Assembly (NCBI RefSeq): GCF_014268595.2
Contig: NZ_CP077091.1
Span: forward strand, 2,750,501 to 2,814,500
DNA from: Pseudomonas hamedanensis
Lineage (GTDB): Bacteria; Pseudomonadota; Gammaproteobacteria; Pseudomonadales; Pseudomonadaceae
Length of the DNA: 64,000 nt
Direction: 5' to 3'
Part shown: positions 55,739-64,000 of the stretch, in pieces
Numbering within the stretch: the first letter of the stretch is position 1
Layout: the number at the start of each line of letters is the position of its first letter
Made by a program: the position numbers and the translations under genes
Notes under the pieces: model-generated
What the model was told of the DNA's origin: nothing
Database searches by the model: none
The model's input: only the letters and a program-made list of their open reading frames with translations

Positions 55739-57241
55739 TTACGCTTGCGGTCGCATGTGCGGGAACAGGATCACATCGCGGATCGACGGCGAGTTGGTCA
55801 GCAGCATCACCAGACGGTCGATGCCGATACCCTCGCCGGCGGTTGGCGGCATGCCGTATTCCAGCGCCCGCACGAAGTCGGCGTCGTAGTGCATGGCTTC
55901 GTCGTCGCCAGCGTCCTTGTCGGCGACCTGCGCCATGAAGCGCTCGGCCTGGTCTTCGGCGTCGTTCAACTCGGAGTAGGCGTTGGCGATTTCACGGCCG
56001 CCGATGAACAGCTCGAAACGGTCGGTGACGTTCGGGTTGTCGTCGTTGCGACGCGCCAGCGGCGACACTTCGAACGGGTACTGGGTGATGAAGTGTGGCT
56101 GCTCCAGCTTGTGCTCGACCAGTTCTTCGAAAATCATCACCTGAAGTTTGCCCAGACCTTCGAAGCCCAGCACCTTGGCGCCGGCCTTCTTGGCGATGGC
56201 ACGAGCCTTGTCGATGTCGTTCAGATCATCGGCGGTCAGCTCAGGGTTGTACTTGAGGATCGAATCGAACACCGACAGGCGCACGAACGGCTCGCCGAAG
56301 TGGAACACCTTGTCGCCGTACGGCACGTCGGTGCTGCCCAGTACCAACTGCGCCAGCTCGCGGAACAGTTCTTCGGTCAGGTCCATGTTGTCTTCGTAAT
56401 CGGCGTACGCCTGATAGAACTCCAACATGGTGAATTCAGGGTTGTGACGGGTCGAAACGCCTTCGTTACGGAAGTTGCGGTTGATCTCGAAAACTTTCTC
56501 GAAACCGCCGACTACCAGGCGCTTGAGGTACAGCTCCGGGGCGATGCGCAGGAACATTTCCATGTCGAGTGCATTGTGGTGGGTTTCGAACGGCTTGGCC
56601 GCGGCGCCGCCGGGAATGGTCTGCAACATCGGCGTTTCGACTTCAAGGAAGTCGCGCTTCATCAGGAAGCTGCGGATGTGCGCGATCACCTGCGAGCGCA
56701 CTCGGAAGGTCTGGCGCACGTCTTCGTTGACGATCAGGTCGACGTAGCGCTGACGGTAGCGCTGTTCGGTGTCGGTCAGGCCGTGGTGCTTGTCCGGCAG
56801 CGGGCGCAGCGACTTGGTCAGCAGGCGCACGTTGGTCATTTCAACGTACAGGTCGCCCTTGCCGGAACGCGCCAGGGTGCCTTCGGCGGCAATGATGTCG
56901 CCCATGTCCCAGGTTTTCACCGCGGCCAGGGTTTCTTCCGGCAGGGTTTTACGGTTGACGTAGACCTGAATGCGACCGGTCATGTCCTGGATCACCATGA
57001 ACGAGCCACGGTTGAGCATGATGCGACCGGCAACCTTGACCGGGATTGCAGCCTCGGCCAGCTCTTCCTTGGTCTTGTCCGCGTACTGTTTCTGCAGTGC
57101 ATCGCAGTAGTGGTCGCGGCGGAAGTCGTTCGGGAAGGCGTTGCCCTTGGCGCGCTCGGCAGCAAGCTTTTCCTTGCGCAGGGCGATCAGGGAGTTTTCT
57201 TCCTGTTGCAGGGCTTGCGGGTCGAGTTGTAGGTCGCTCAT
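55739..57241 (-). CDS. lysS: Lysyl-tRNA synthetase, class II
   Basis: This 500-residue class II synthetase charges tRNA-Lys. It has an N-terminal OB anticodon domain ([20 protein letters not shown], ~70-150), motif 1 ([10 protein letters not shown]), motif 2 ([20 protein letters not shown]) and motif 3 ([20 protein letters not shown]). It follows prfB by 130 bases, the prfB-lysS order of many proteobacteria. No defects seen. Confidence 0.97.
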   Translation of the reverse strand: MSDLQLDPQALQQEENSLIALRKEKLAAERAKGNAFPNDFRRDHYCDALQKQYADKTKEELAEAAIPVKVAGRIMLNRGSFMVIQDMTGRIQVYVNRKTLPEETLAAVKTWDMGDIIAAEGTLARSGKGDLYVEMTNVRLLTKSLRPLPDKHHGLTDTEQRYRQRYVDLIVNEDVRQTFRVRSQVIAHIRSFLMKRDFLEVETPMLQTIPGGAAAKPFETHHNALDMEMFLRIAPELYLKRLVVGGFEKVFEINRNFRNEGVSTRHNPEFTMLEFYQAYADYEDNMDLTEELFRELAQLVLGSTDVPYGDKVFHFGEPFVRLSVFDSILKYNPELTADDLNDIDKARAIAKKAGAKVLGFEGLGKLQVMIFEELVEHKLEQPHFITQYPFEVSPLARRNDDNPNVTDRFELFIGGREIANAYSELNDAEDQAERFMAQVADKDAGDDEAMHYDADFVRALEYGMPPTAGEGIGIDRLVMLLTNSPSIRDVILFPHMRPQA

Positions 57242-57371
57242 GTCTTTAAGTATTCCATCAGGTTCATTGCCCCCGGACCTTGCGGCCCGGGAATCGCTCA
57301 GCAGGGACCAGGCGTCCCCCTGAGCTCCTACAGTGATCGAGTCGAATCGGTCGATCCTGTGTTGGCGTCTG

Positions 57372-58467
57372 TTACAGGCCCGATTTCAGGCTGGCTTCCA
57401 GGTATTCGTCGATATCGCCGTCGAGTACCTTGTCGCAGTCGCTGCGTTCAATGTTGGTGCGCAGATCCTTGATCCGCGACGCGTCGAGCACGTAGGAGCG
57501 GATCTGATGACCCCAGCCGATGTCGGACTTGGTGTCTTCAAGCGCCTGCGACGCAGCGTTGCGCTTCTGCATTTCCTGCTCGTACAACTTGGCCCGCAGC
57601 ATTTTCATCGCGGTGTCCTTGTTGGCGTGCTGGGAACGCTCGTTCTGGCAGCTGACCACGGTGTTGGTCGGTACGTGAGTGATACGTACGGCCGAGTCGG
57701 TGGTGTTGACGTGCTGACCACCGGCACCGGAGGAACGATAGGTGTCGATCCGCAGGTCTGCCGGGTTGATTTCGATTTCCACCTTGTCGTCGATCTCTGG
57801 CGAGACGAACACCGCGGAGAACGAGGTATGGCGACGGTTGCCGGAGTCGAACGGGCTTTTGCGCACCAGACGGTGCACGCCGATCTCGGTACGCAGCCAG
57901 CCAAAGGCGTATTCGCCCTTGATGTGCACGGTCGCGCCTTTGATCCCGGCGACTTCACCGGCCGACAGCTCCATGATGGTCGCGTCGAAACCGCGTTTGT
58001 CGGCCCAGCGCAGGTACATGCGCAGCAGGATGTTGGCCCAGTCCTGCGCTTCGGTGCCGCCGGAGCCGGCCTGGATGTCCAGGTAGGCGTTGTTCGGGTC
58101 CATTTCATGGCTGAACATGCGGCGGAATTCCAGCTTGGCCAGATTTTCCTCGAGACGGGCCAGTTCGGCGACGACATCGCCCACTGCGCCTTCGTCGTTT
58201 TCTTCGACGGCCATGTCCAGCAAGTCGCGGCAATCGGCCAGACCGCCGTTCAGTTCGTCGAGGGTATCGACGATCTGCGCCAGCGCGGCACGCTCGCGGC
58301 CCAGCTCCTGGGCGTATTCAGGTTTGTTCCAGACACTCGGATCTTCAAGCTCGCGATTGACCTCGGTCAGACGCTCATGCTTTTGATCGTAGTCAAAGAT
58401 ACCCCCGAATAGTTTCGGAGCGCTCGGACAGGTCCTTGATGGTGTTCAGGATCGGGTTGATTTCCAT
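57372..58467 (-). CDS. prfB: Peptide chain release factor 2 with programmed +1 frameshift
   Basis: RF2 releases peptides at UGA and UAA. The zero frame starts at ATG 58467 ([18 protein letters not shown], 24 codons) and meets an in-frame TGA at 58395-58393. Skipping one base (T at 58395) continues [16 protein letters not shown] and the rest, to a total of 364 residues, the normal RF2 size. GGQ in [11 protein letters not shown] (catalytic) and the SPF motif ([10 protein letters not shown]) are both in the second part. The apparent break is therefore a regulatory recoding site by which RF2 controls itself, not a mutation. Confidence 0.96.
58389..58408 (-). promoter_or_regulatory. prfB +1 programmed frameshift site
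   Basis: The minus-strand sequence GGGGGTATCTTTGACTAC has the known features: an internal Shine-Dalgarno-like GGGGG three bases before CTT, then the slippery CTT-T and the UGA stop followed by C. When RF2 is scarce the ribosome slips from CUU to UUU and reads on. Confidence 0.96.
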
Positions 58468-58589
58468 GACGGGCAGCACTCGTTGGCGAACTTTTGAAAG
58501 CCGGCGAGTATAACGTAAACAGGCTGTCGCGGCAGCCCGTCTGGCGGGTGTGGGGGCGATTCACTTGACATGGCCTGATGGAGATTCCC

Positions 58590-58679
58590 TGTGGGAGCGG
58601 GCTTGCTCGCGAAAGCGGCGTGTCAGGCGACACCAATGCTGAATGACACACCGTATTCGCGAGCAAGCCCGCTCCCACA
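58590..58679. repeat. REPIN, GCGGGC-type arms
   Basis: A 90-base REPIN between the wspR stop and the prfB promoter side; CGTGTCAG in the left loop pairs with TGACACACCG in the right. Confidence 0.92.
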
Positions 58680-58693
58680 AGGGTATCGCGTCG

Positions 58694-59695
58694 CTATTCA
58701 ATCCCGACCTGATTACGCCCGTTGTTCTTCGCCAGATACAACCCGCGATCCGCCGCCGAAATCAGCAACCGGCAATCACTGCCCGCCTGCGGCACCATGG
58801 TCGCCAGGCCGATGCTGATGGTCAGGTTCGAACCTTCGGCCGGGGTGTTGTGTGGAATCTTCAATGCCGCCACGGTCTGGCGCAGCTTCTCTGCCAACAG
58901 CCGCGCACCGCCCGGCGAGGTGTTCGGCAACACCAGCACAAATTCCTCACCGCCGTAACGCGCCGGCAGATCAGACGGCCGCGCACTGGCATCACGAATG
59001 GCCGTGGCGACCTTGCGCAGCGCCTCGTCACCCTCGACGTGGCCAAAACTGTCGTTGTAGGACTTGAAGTAATCGACGTCGATCATCAGCAATGACAACT
59101 GGCTCTGATCGCGCAACGAACGGCGCCACTCCAGCTCCAGGTATTCGTCGAAATGCCGGCGGTTGGACAGCCCGGTCAGGCCATCGGAATTCATCAACCG
59201 TTGCAGCACCAGGTTGGTGTCGAGCAGTTGCTGCTGACTGACGCGCAGCGCGCGGTACGCCGCATCGCGTTGCAACAAGGTCATGTAGGAGCGCGAGTGG
59301 TAACGGATGCGCGCGACCAGTTCGATGGTGTCTGGCAGCTTCACCAGATAGTCGTTGGCCCCGGCGGAGAACGCCGCACTCTTGATCAGCGGGTCTTCCT
59401 TGGTCGACAGGACAATGATCGGGATGTCCTTGGTCGCCGGGTGGTTGCGATACTCACGCACCAGGCTCAGGCCGTCGAGGCCGGGCATCACCAGATCCTG
59501 CAGGATCACCGTCGGTTTGATGCGCACCGCCTGAGCGATGGCCTGTTGTGGGTCGGAGCAAAAGTGGAAGTCGATGTTTTCCTGGTTCGACAGCCCACGG
59601 CGCACGGCTTCGCCGATCATCGCCTGATCGTCTACCAACAACACCATGGCGGCGTTTTCGTCGGTTTTAATGTCGTCGATCTGTAAATCATTCAT
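58694..59695 (-). CDS. wspR: WspR, response-regulator diguanylate cyclase
   Basis: This 333-residue protein has a receiver domain (phospho-acceptor D67 in VILQDLVMP), a coiled stalk (~140-170) and a GGDEF domain with active-site GGEEF (248-252). Five residues before it is the c-di-GMP inhibitory site R239-xx-D242. It should make c-di-GMP when phosphorylated by WspE, raising exopolysaccharide. It is the last gene of the wsp operon. Confidence 0.95.
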   Translation of the reverse strand: MNDLQIDDIKTDENAAMVLLVDDQAMIGEAVRRGLSNQENIDFHFCSDPQQAIAQAVRIKPTVILQDLVMPGLDGLSLVREYRNHPATKDIPIIVLSTKEDPLIKSAAFSAGANDYLVKLPDTIELVARIRYHSRSYMTLLQRDAAYRALRVSQQQLLDTNLVLQRLMNSDGLTGLSNRRHFDEYLELEWRRSLRDQSQLSLLMIDVDYFKSYNDSFGHVEGDEALRKVATAIRDASARPSDLPARYGGEEFVLVLPNTSPGGARLLAEKLRQTVAALKIPHNTPAEGSNLTISIGLATMVPQAGSDCRLLISAADRGLYLAKNNGRNQVGIE

Positions 59696-59743
59696 GGGCG
59701 GTCACCTGAGTACTGCGGGGGCCAGGATTGCGGATAAGCCTGT

Positions 59744-60754
59744 TCATTGAGGGAAAATCTCGAGCAATCGTGGCGCTATCTTTTCCAGAGGGCGGATCTC
59801 CACCGCGGCATCAATCGCCGCGGCGGCCTTGGGCATGCCGTATACCGCACTGCTGTGCTGGTCTTGCGCGATGGTCAAATAGCCCTGCTGACGCATGAGC
59901 TTAAGCCCTTGGGCGCCATCGCGCCCCATTCCGGTCAACAAAACGCCGACCGCGTCGCCATTCCAGTAACTGGCGACACTCTCGAAAAACACGTCGATGG
60001 AAGGGCGATAAATCTCGTTGACCGGCTCGGCGGTATACGCCAGCGTGCCGTTTTTCAATAACCGAATATGGTGATTGGTCCCGGCCAGCAGCACCGCACC
60101 GCTCTGTGGCGGCTCGCCTTCGCGGGCCAGACGCACATCCAGGCCGCTGGCACTGGCCAGCCATTCGGCCATGCCGGCGGCGAACACCTGATCGACATGC
60201 TGCACCAGCACAATCGCCGCCGAGAAATTGTTTGGCAGGCCTTTGAGCAGCACTTCGAGTGCAGCCGGTCCACCGGCGGACGAACCGATGGCGACCAGCC
60301 GCTGGCGCGAAGCCGAACTGCGTTGAGCGGTCGGTGCCGGGCGCGATCGCGGCGGTTTCTCGCCGATCAGCCAGCCGATATTGAGGATTTTGCGCAGTAG
60401 CGGCGCCGCGGCTTCCTGAGCGTTGCCGGCGCCCAGAGCCGGGGTGTCGACCACGTCCAGGGCGCCGTGGCCCATGGCTTCGAACACCCGGTGCACGTTC
60501 TGCTGGCGGTCGACCGTGACGATGACGATCGCGCACGGCGTGTCGGCCATGATCCGGCGCGTGGCTTCAACGCCATCCATGATCGGCATGATCAGGTCCA
60601 TCAGAATCAGGTCCGGCGTGTATTCGGCGCAGCGTTGCACCGCCTCGGCGCCGTTGCTCGCGACCCAGACCACCTGATGCGAAGGCTCGAAGGCCAGCGC
60701 TCGACGCAGGGCCTCCACCGCCATTGGCATGTCGTTGACGATTGCGATCCTCAT
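59744..60754 (-). CDS. wspF: WspF, CheB-type methylesterase
   Basis: This 336-residue protein has a receiver domain (D53 in LILMDLIMP) and a C-terminal CheB methylesterase with Ser in VAIGSSAGGPAA, His in VLVQHVDQVF and Asp in TGMGRDGAQG. It removes methyl groups from the receptor WspA and so turns the pathway down; loss gives wrinkly-spreader c-di-GMP overproduction in P. fluorescens. Its start overlaps the wspE stop by four bases. All catalytic residues are present, so it looks functional. Confidence 0.94.
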   Translation of the reverse strand: MRIAIVNDMPMAVEALRRALAFEPSHQVVWVASNGAEAVQRCAEYTPDLILMDLIMPIMDGVEATRRIMADTPCAIVIVTVDRQQNVHRVFEAMGHGALDVVDTPALGAGNAQEAAAPLLRKILNIGWLIGEKPPRSRPAPTAQRSSASRQRLVAIGSSAGGPAALEVLLKGLPNNFSAAIVLVQHVDQVFAAGMAEWLASASGLDVRLAREGEPPQSGAVLLAGTNHHIRLLKNGTLAYTAEPVNEIYRPSIDVFFESVASYWNGDAVGVLLTGMGRDGAQGLKLMRQQGYLTIAQDQHSSAVYGMPKAAAAIDAAVEIRPLEKIAPRLLEIFPQ

Positions 60755-63021
60755 GCCCGCGCTCCCCCGATGAGCTCGACCACTGCATCGAGCAGGGCGT
60801 CGTCATGAAAACTGGCTTTGGCTAGATAATAGTCGGCGCCGGCGTCCAGTCCACGGCGCCGGTCTTCTTCACGATCCTTATAAGACACGACCATCACCGG
60901 CAGCGATTGCAGACGGCTGTCGCGGCGCAACAGCGTGACCAGTTCGATGCCGTCCATGCGCGGCATGTCGATGTCAGTGATCAGCAGATCAAAGTTTTCC
61001 GAACGCAGCGCGTTCCAGCCGTCCATGCCGTCCACCGCGACCGCGACGTCGTAGCCGCGATTGAGCAGCAGCTTGCGTTGCAGTTCGCGCACGGTCAGCG
61101 AGTCGTCGACCACCAGCACCCGCTTGCGTGCAGCCTCCGCGGCCTGGTTGCCGTGGCGGGCAATGCGCTCCAGGCGGCCAGTATTGAGCAGCTTGTCCAC
61201 CGAACGCAGCATGTCCTCGACATCGACGATCAGCACCACCGAGCCGTCATCGAGCAAGGCACCGGCGGAGATGTCCTGAACCTTGCCCAGACGCTCATCG
61301 AGCGGCAACACCACCAGCGTGCGCTCGCCGACGAAGCGTTCGACCGCCACGCCGTAAATCGCCTCGCGCTCGCGGATGACCACGACTTTCAGGGTATCGC
61401 CGGCGTTCTGACTGGCCGGGCGATTGAGCAACTGGCTGGCGGCAACCAGCCCGACATGCCGGCCTTCGTGCCAGAAATGCTGGCGGCCTTCCACTTGCAC
61501 GATGTCTTCGGGCAGCAGATCGCACATGCGTTCAATGTGCGCCAGCGGAAAGGCATAGGCCTCTTCGCCGACTTCCACCACCAGACTGCGTACCACCGAC
61601 AACGTCAGCGGCACTTCCAGATGAAAACGACTGCCCTCGCCCGCCGTCTGCTCCAGCACCACCGCCCCGCGCAACTGGCGGACCATGTGCTGAACGGCAT
61701 CAAGGCCGACGCCACGCCCGGAGACTTCGGTGACTTTGTCGCGCAGGCTGAATCCCGGCAGAAACAGGAACGTCAGCAGCTCCTCTTCACTCAGTTGCGC
61801 AGCAGTTTCAGTTGGAGACAACTGCCGCTCGACGATGCTGCGGCGGACTTTTTCCAGATCGACGCCCTGGCCGTCATCGCTCAATTCCAGCATCAGCAGA
61901 CCGGCCTGATGGGAGGCGCGCAGGCGGATCACCCCCTCCTCCGGTTTGCCCTTGAGTACACGCTGCTCCGGGGTTTCGATGCCGTGATCGACGGCGTTGC
62001 GCAGCAAATGGGTCAGCGGCGCTTCGAGCTTTTCCAGCACGTCGCGGTCGACCTGGGTTTTCTCGCCTTCGATCTCCAGGCGCACCTGTTTGCCGAGGCT
62101 GCGACCCAAGTCACGCACCATGCGCGCCTGCCCGCTCAACACGTCGGCGAACGGGCGCATGCGGCAGGCCAGCGCGGTGTCGTAGAGCACTTGCGCGCGC
62201 TGGCTGGCCTGCCAGGCGAACTCGTCGAGTTCGGCGTTCTTCTCGCTGAGCAATTGCTGCGACTCGGCGAGCAGGCGCCGCGCATCCTCCAGCGACTCGA
62301 GCGCTTCCAGGCTCAGCGCATGTTCCTTCAAATGTACGTTGAGGTTTTCCAGGGCGCGCAGGCCGTTGTTCTGCATGCGCTTGAGACGCTGCATGGTCGC
62401 CAGATGCGGTTTCAGCCGCTGGGTTTCCACCAGCGATTTGCTCGACAAATCGAGCAGGCTATTCAGGCGTTCAGCGGTGACGCGCAGCACGCGCTCGCCG
62501 CCTTCAGTGGTGCGCTTGCTTTTGCGCGGTGCCGGCTCTGTGGGCTCGTCAACCATGGGCGCTGACGCTATTGGCGCTGGTTCGACTGGCAATTCAGCCA
62601 TCGGCTGCGCGGCAACGACAAGGGCTGCCGCAGACGGATCGAGCAAGCGCCCCATCAGCGCCGCATAGGCTTCGATGTCTGATGGCTGCGGCGCGCTGGC
62701 CGGCGTGGCGATACGCATCAGCAGGTCGGTGCCTTGCAGCAACGCGTCGATGTGCTCGGGGCGCAGCAATAAACGACCTTCCTGCGCACTGACCAGACAA
62801 TCTTCCATGACATGCGCGACGCTGACGCCGCTGTCGATACCGACGATTCGCGCCGCGCCCTTGAGCGAGTGCGCCGCGCGCATGCACGATTCCAGTTGAT
62901 CGGCCTGGGTCGGGTTGCGCTCCAGCGCCAGCAGCCCGGCGCTGAGCACCTGGGTCTGGGCCTCGGCTTCGAGGCTGAACAGTTCGAGCAGAGAGGCGTC
63001 GCGCATTTGCTCGGGGGTCAT
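60751..63021 (-). CDS. wspE: WspE, hybrid CheA-type histidine kinase
   Basis: This 756-residue protein has an HPt domain with phospho-His 51 (AAHSLKGAARIVG), a central dimer/ATPase region (LTHLLRNAVDHGIE, DDGQGVD, GRGVGLDAVQHMV), a CheW-like domain (~480-610) and a C-terminal receiver with D683 (LLITDIDMPRMDG). It passes phosphate to WspF and WspR. Its start overlaps wspD by four bases. Confidence 0.95.
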   Translation of the reverse strand: MTPEQMRDASLLELFSLEAEAQTQVLSAGLLALERNPTQADQLESCMRAAHSLKGAARIVGIDSGVSVAHVMEDCLVSAQEGRLLLRPEHIDALLQGTDLLMRIATPASAPQPSDIEAYAALMGRLLDPSAAALVVAAQPMAELPVEPAPIASAPMVDEPTEPAPRKSKRTTEGGERVLRVTAERLNSLLDLSSKSLVETQRLKPHLATMQRLKRMQNNGLRALENLNVHLKEHALSLEALESLEDARRLLAESQQLLSEKNAELDEFAWQASQRAQVLYDTALACRMRPFADVLSGQARMVRDLGRSLGKQVRLEIEGEKTQVDRDVLEKLEAPLTHLLRNAVDHGIETPEQRVLKGKPEEGVIRLRASHQAGLLMLELSDDGQGVDLEKVRRSIVERQLSPTETAAQLSEEELLTFLFLPGFSLRDKVTEVSGRGVGLDAVQHMVRQLRGAVVLEQTAGEGSRFHLEVPLTLSVVRSLVVEVGEEAYAFPLAHIERMCDLLPEDIVQVEGRQHFWHEGRHVGLVAASQLLNRPASQNAGDTLKVVVIREREAIYGVAVERFVGERTLVVLPLDERLGKVQDISAGALLDDGSVVLIVDVEDMLRSVDKLLNTGRLERIARHGNQAAEAARKRVLVVDDSLTVRELQRKLLLNRGYDVAVAVDGMDGWNALRSENFDLLITDIDMPRMDGIELVTLLRRDSRLQSLPVMVVSYKDREEDRRRGLDAGADYYLAKASFHDDALLDAVVELIGGARA

Positions 63022-63701
63022 GTCAGGCTCCGGGTCACGGCGGACAACAGCTGTTCTTCATCCAGCCAGCGCAGGCTGTGACCACGATATTGCAGAACGC
63101 CACGGGTGTATTTGGCACTGGCCTGCGCACCGGATTGCGACGCGGCATCGAGGATGCGTTCGTCGATGGCATGAATACCGTCGACCTCATCCACCGGCAC
63201 CACCACCGGCCCGCCATGGGCGGCGATGATCAGCATGCGTGGCATCACACGCCCGCCGCTGGCCGGCGCAACGCTGCCGTCGAGGTCAAGCAATTCCACC
63301 AGCGACAGGCAGGCAACCAGCGCGCCACGCACATTGGCCACGCCAAGCAAAGCGCGCGAGCGCTGATGCGGCAGCGAATGAATCGCCTGTAGCGGCGCGA
63401 CTTCGACAAGGCTGCGCGTGGCCAGTCCGAGCCATTCTTCGCCGAGGCGGAACATCAACAGCGAGCGGGTTTTGACGTTGGTTTCGACTCGGGTAGCCAC
63501 CGCATCACGCTGGTCCTGCTGCAACGAATATCGGTCGAGCAAGCGCGTGGCGGCAGCGGAATACACCGAGCAGTTGCGGCAATGGATGTGCTCTTCCAGC
63601 AACGGGCAGGACTTGTCGCCATGGATGCCGATGCGGTTCCAGCAATCGTCGATGGCCCGGGCGTCTTCGTGGGTAACGTTCAAGGTGTCGGACGCGTTCA
63701 T
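63018..63701 (-). CDS. wspD: WspD, CheW-type adaptor
   Basis: This 227-residue adaptor has a CheW domain in its C-terminal two-thirds (LLMFRLGEEWLGLATRSLVE, SRALLGVANVRGALVACLSL, VVPVDEVDGI). The N-terminal ~65 residues are a Cys-rich extension (KSCPLLEEHIHCRNCSV) with four Cys/His candidates for metal binding; this extension is a feature of WspD. It should couple WspA to WspE. Confidence 0.92.
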   Translation of the reverse strand: MNASDTLNVTHEDARAIDDCWNRIGIHGDKSCPLLEEHIHCRNCSVYSAAATRLLDRYSLQQDQRDAVATRVETNVKTRSLLMFRLGEEWLGLATRSLVEVAPLQAIHSLPHQRSRALLGVANVRGALVACLSLVELLDLDGSVAPASGGRVMPRMLIIAAHGGPVVVPVDEVDGIHAIDERILDAASQSGAQASAKYTRGVLQYRGHSLRWLDEEQLLSAVTRSLT

Positions 63702-64000
63702 CGTTTACGCTCACTGTCGGCGGTGCGCCCGCTGCGGGCGGCGCGCTCCTGCAATCGTCGGGCACCCGCGGTGTCGCCCTGGGCCTGCATCAACGCGGCC
63801 AAGTGCATCAGCGCTTCGGGGTGTTGCGGTTCGAGGTACAAAGCCTTGCGATAGAACCCCTGCGCTTCGAGGCTCAGACCGGAGACATCGCTGAGCAGGC
63901 CGAGCCAGTAAAATACCTGAGCCACCGGCTCATGGCTGCGCAGATACTGCTCGCACGCGGCACGGGCCTCAGCGCTTTTGCCTTCGTTGGCCAGTGCGGC
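63698..64000 (-). CDS. wspC: WspC, CheR-type methyltransferase (C-terminal part)
   Basis: Only the last ~100 codons are inside the window; the gene runs off the right edge. The visible part is a TPR-like region (EARAACEQYLRSHEPVAQVF, FYRKALYLEPQHPEALMHLA, ALMQAQGDTAGARRLQERAA), as in the C-terminal TPR domain of WspC. The overlap with wspD (ATGA) and the gene order support the call. The catalytic methyltransferase domain is not visible. Confidence 0.88.
   Translation of the reverse strand, partial: AALANEGKSAEARAACEQYLRSHEPVAQVFYWLGLLSDVSGLSLEAQGFYRKALYLEPQHPEALMHLAALMQAQGDTAGARRLQERAARSGRTADSERKR

Noticed and set aside
58224..58467. prfB as a pseudogene broken by a TGA
   Set aside because: The TGA is the conserved programmed frameshift site and the downstream frame is intact.
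60907..62565. A ~550-codon open frame antisense to wspE
   Set aside because: It is a shadow of a well-conserved kinase gene.

Overview
The window is chromosomal DNA of a Pseudomonas, most likely of the P. fluorescens group. The evidence is GC-rich coding sequence, protein sequences typical of the genus, gene order that from memory largely follows the lpxD-to-wsp segment of the P. aeruginosa chromosome (not checked by search), and about a dozen copies of the REP/REPIN palindromes common in P. fluorescens-group genomes. It is almost entirely core genome. I found no prophage, insertion sequence, CRISPR array, tRNA or rRNA gene, and no clear new multi-gene system. The best unexplained items are listed as findings.

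Layout. (1) 1-9317, minus strand: a tightly packed envelope and isoprenoid operon, pyrH-frr-uppS-cdsA-dxr-rseP-bamA-skp-lpxD, with many 1-4 base overlaps; lpxD runs off the left edge. (2) 9526-11317, minus: tsf and rpsB with a strong hairpin between them. Divergent from rpsB are map and glnD (plus). (3) 15.4-23.6 kb: lysine/diaminopimelate genes dapC and dapD, an M12-type peptidase, a CPA1 Na+/H+ antiporter, a YffB/ArsC-like protein, the cysteine desulfurase pair csdA-csdE, and tcdA. (4) 23.8-29.5 kb: an ndvB-type GH17-GT2 glucan enzyme, dapE, rlmA, a small conserved protein and a cold-shock protein. (5) 29.7-33.4 kb: plsB, a YbaY-like lipoprotein and a DUF4197 protein. (6) 33.4-35.3 kb: an accessory-looking Fic gene, three single REPs and a roughly 300-base highly structured non-coding element. 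(7) 35.3-40.2 kb: a mexJK-type RND pump operon with a divergent mexL-type TetR repressor. (8) 40.3-46.3 kb: rsmJ, a protein with an internally duplicated module, an extensin-like protein, a PEP-mutase-family enzyme, a DUF72 protein, a small protein, tsaB and adk. (9) 46.5-51.4 kb: ppc, a small conserved protein, and a DUF4398 lipoprotein plus OmpA-like lipoprotein pair behind a probable AlgU promoter. (10) 51.5-55.6 kb: a little-studied group with a hydrolase lipoprotein, a QEGLA/DUF1704 metallopeptidase-like protein, another lipoprotein and a TetR regulator. (11) 55.7-58.5 kb: lysS and prfB, the latter with the classic programmed +1 frameshift. (12) 58.7-64.0 kb: the Wsp surface-sensing chemosensory operon (wspC, partial at the right edge, then D, E, F, R), ending in a GGDEF diguanylate cyclase.

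How they work together. Region 1 couples nucleotide supply and ribosome recycling (pyrH, frr) to undecaprenyl lipid carrier, CDP-diacylglycerol, MEP-pathway, outer-membrane assembly and lipid A functions. RseP also releases the AlgU envelope-stress sigma factor, which probably drives the lipoprotein pair at 50 kb. Wsp output (c-di-GMP) and the NdvB-type glucan enzyme both point to biofilm physiology. dapC, dapD and dapE lie within about 12 kb.
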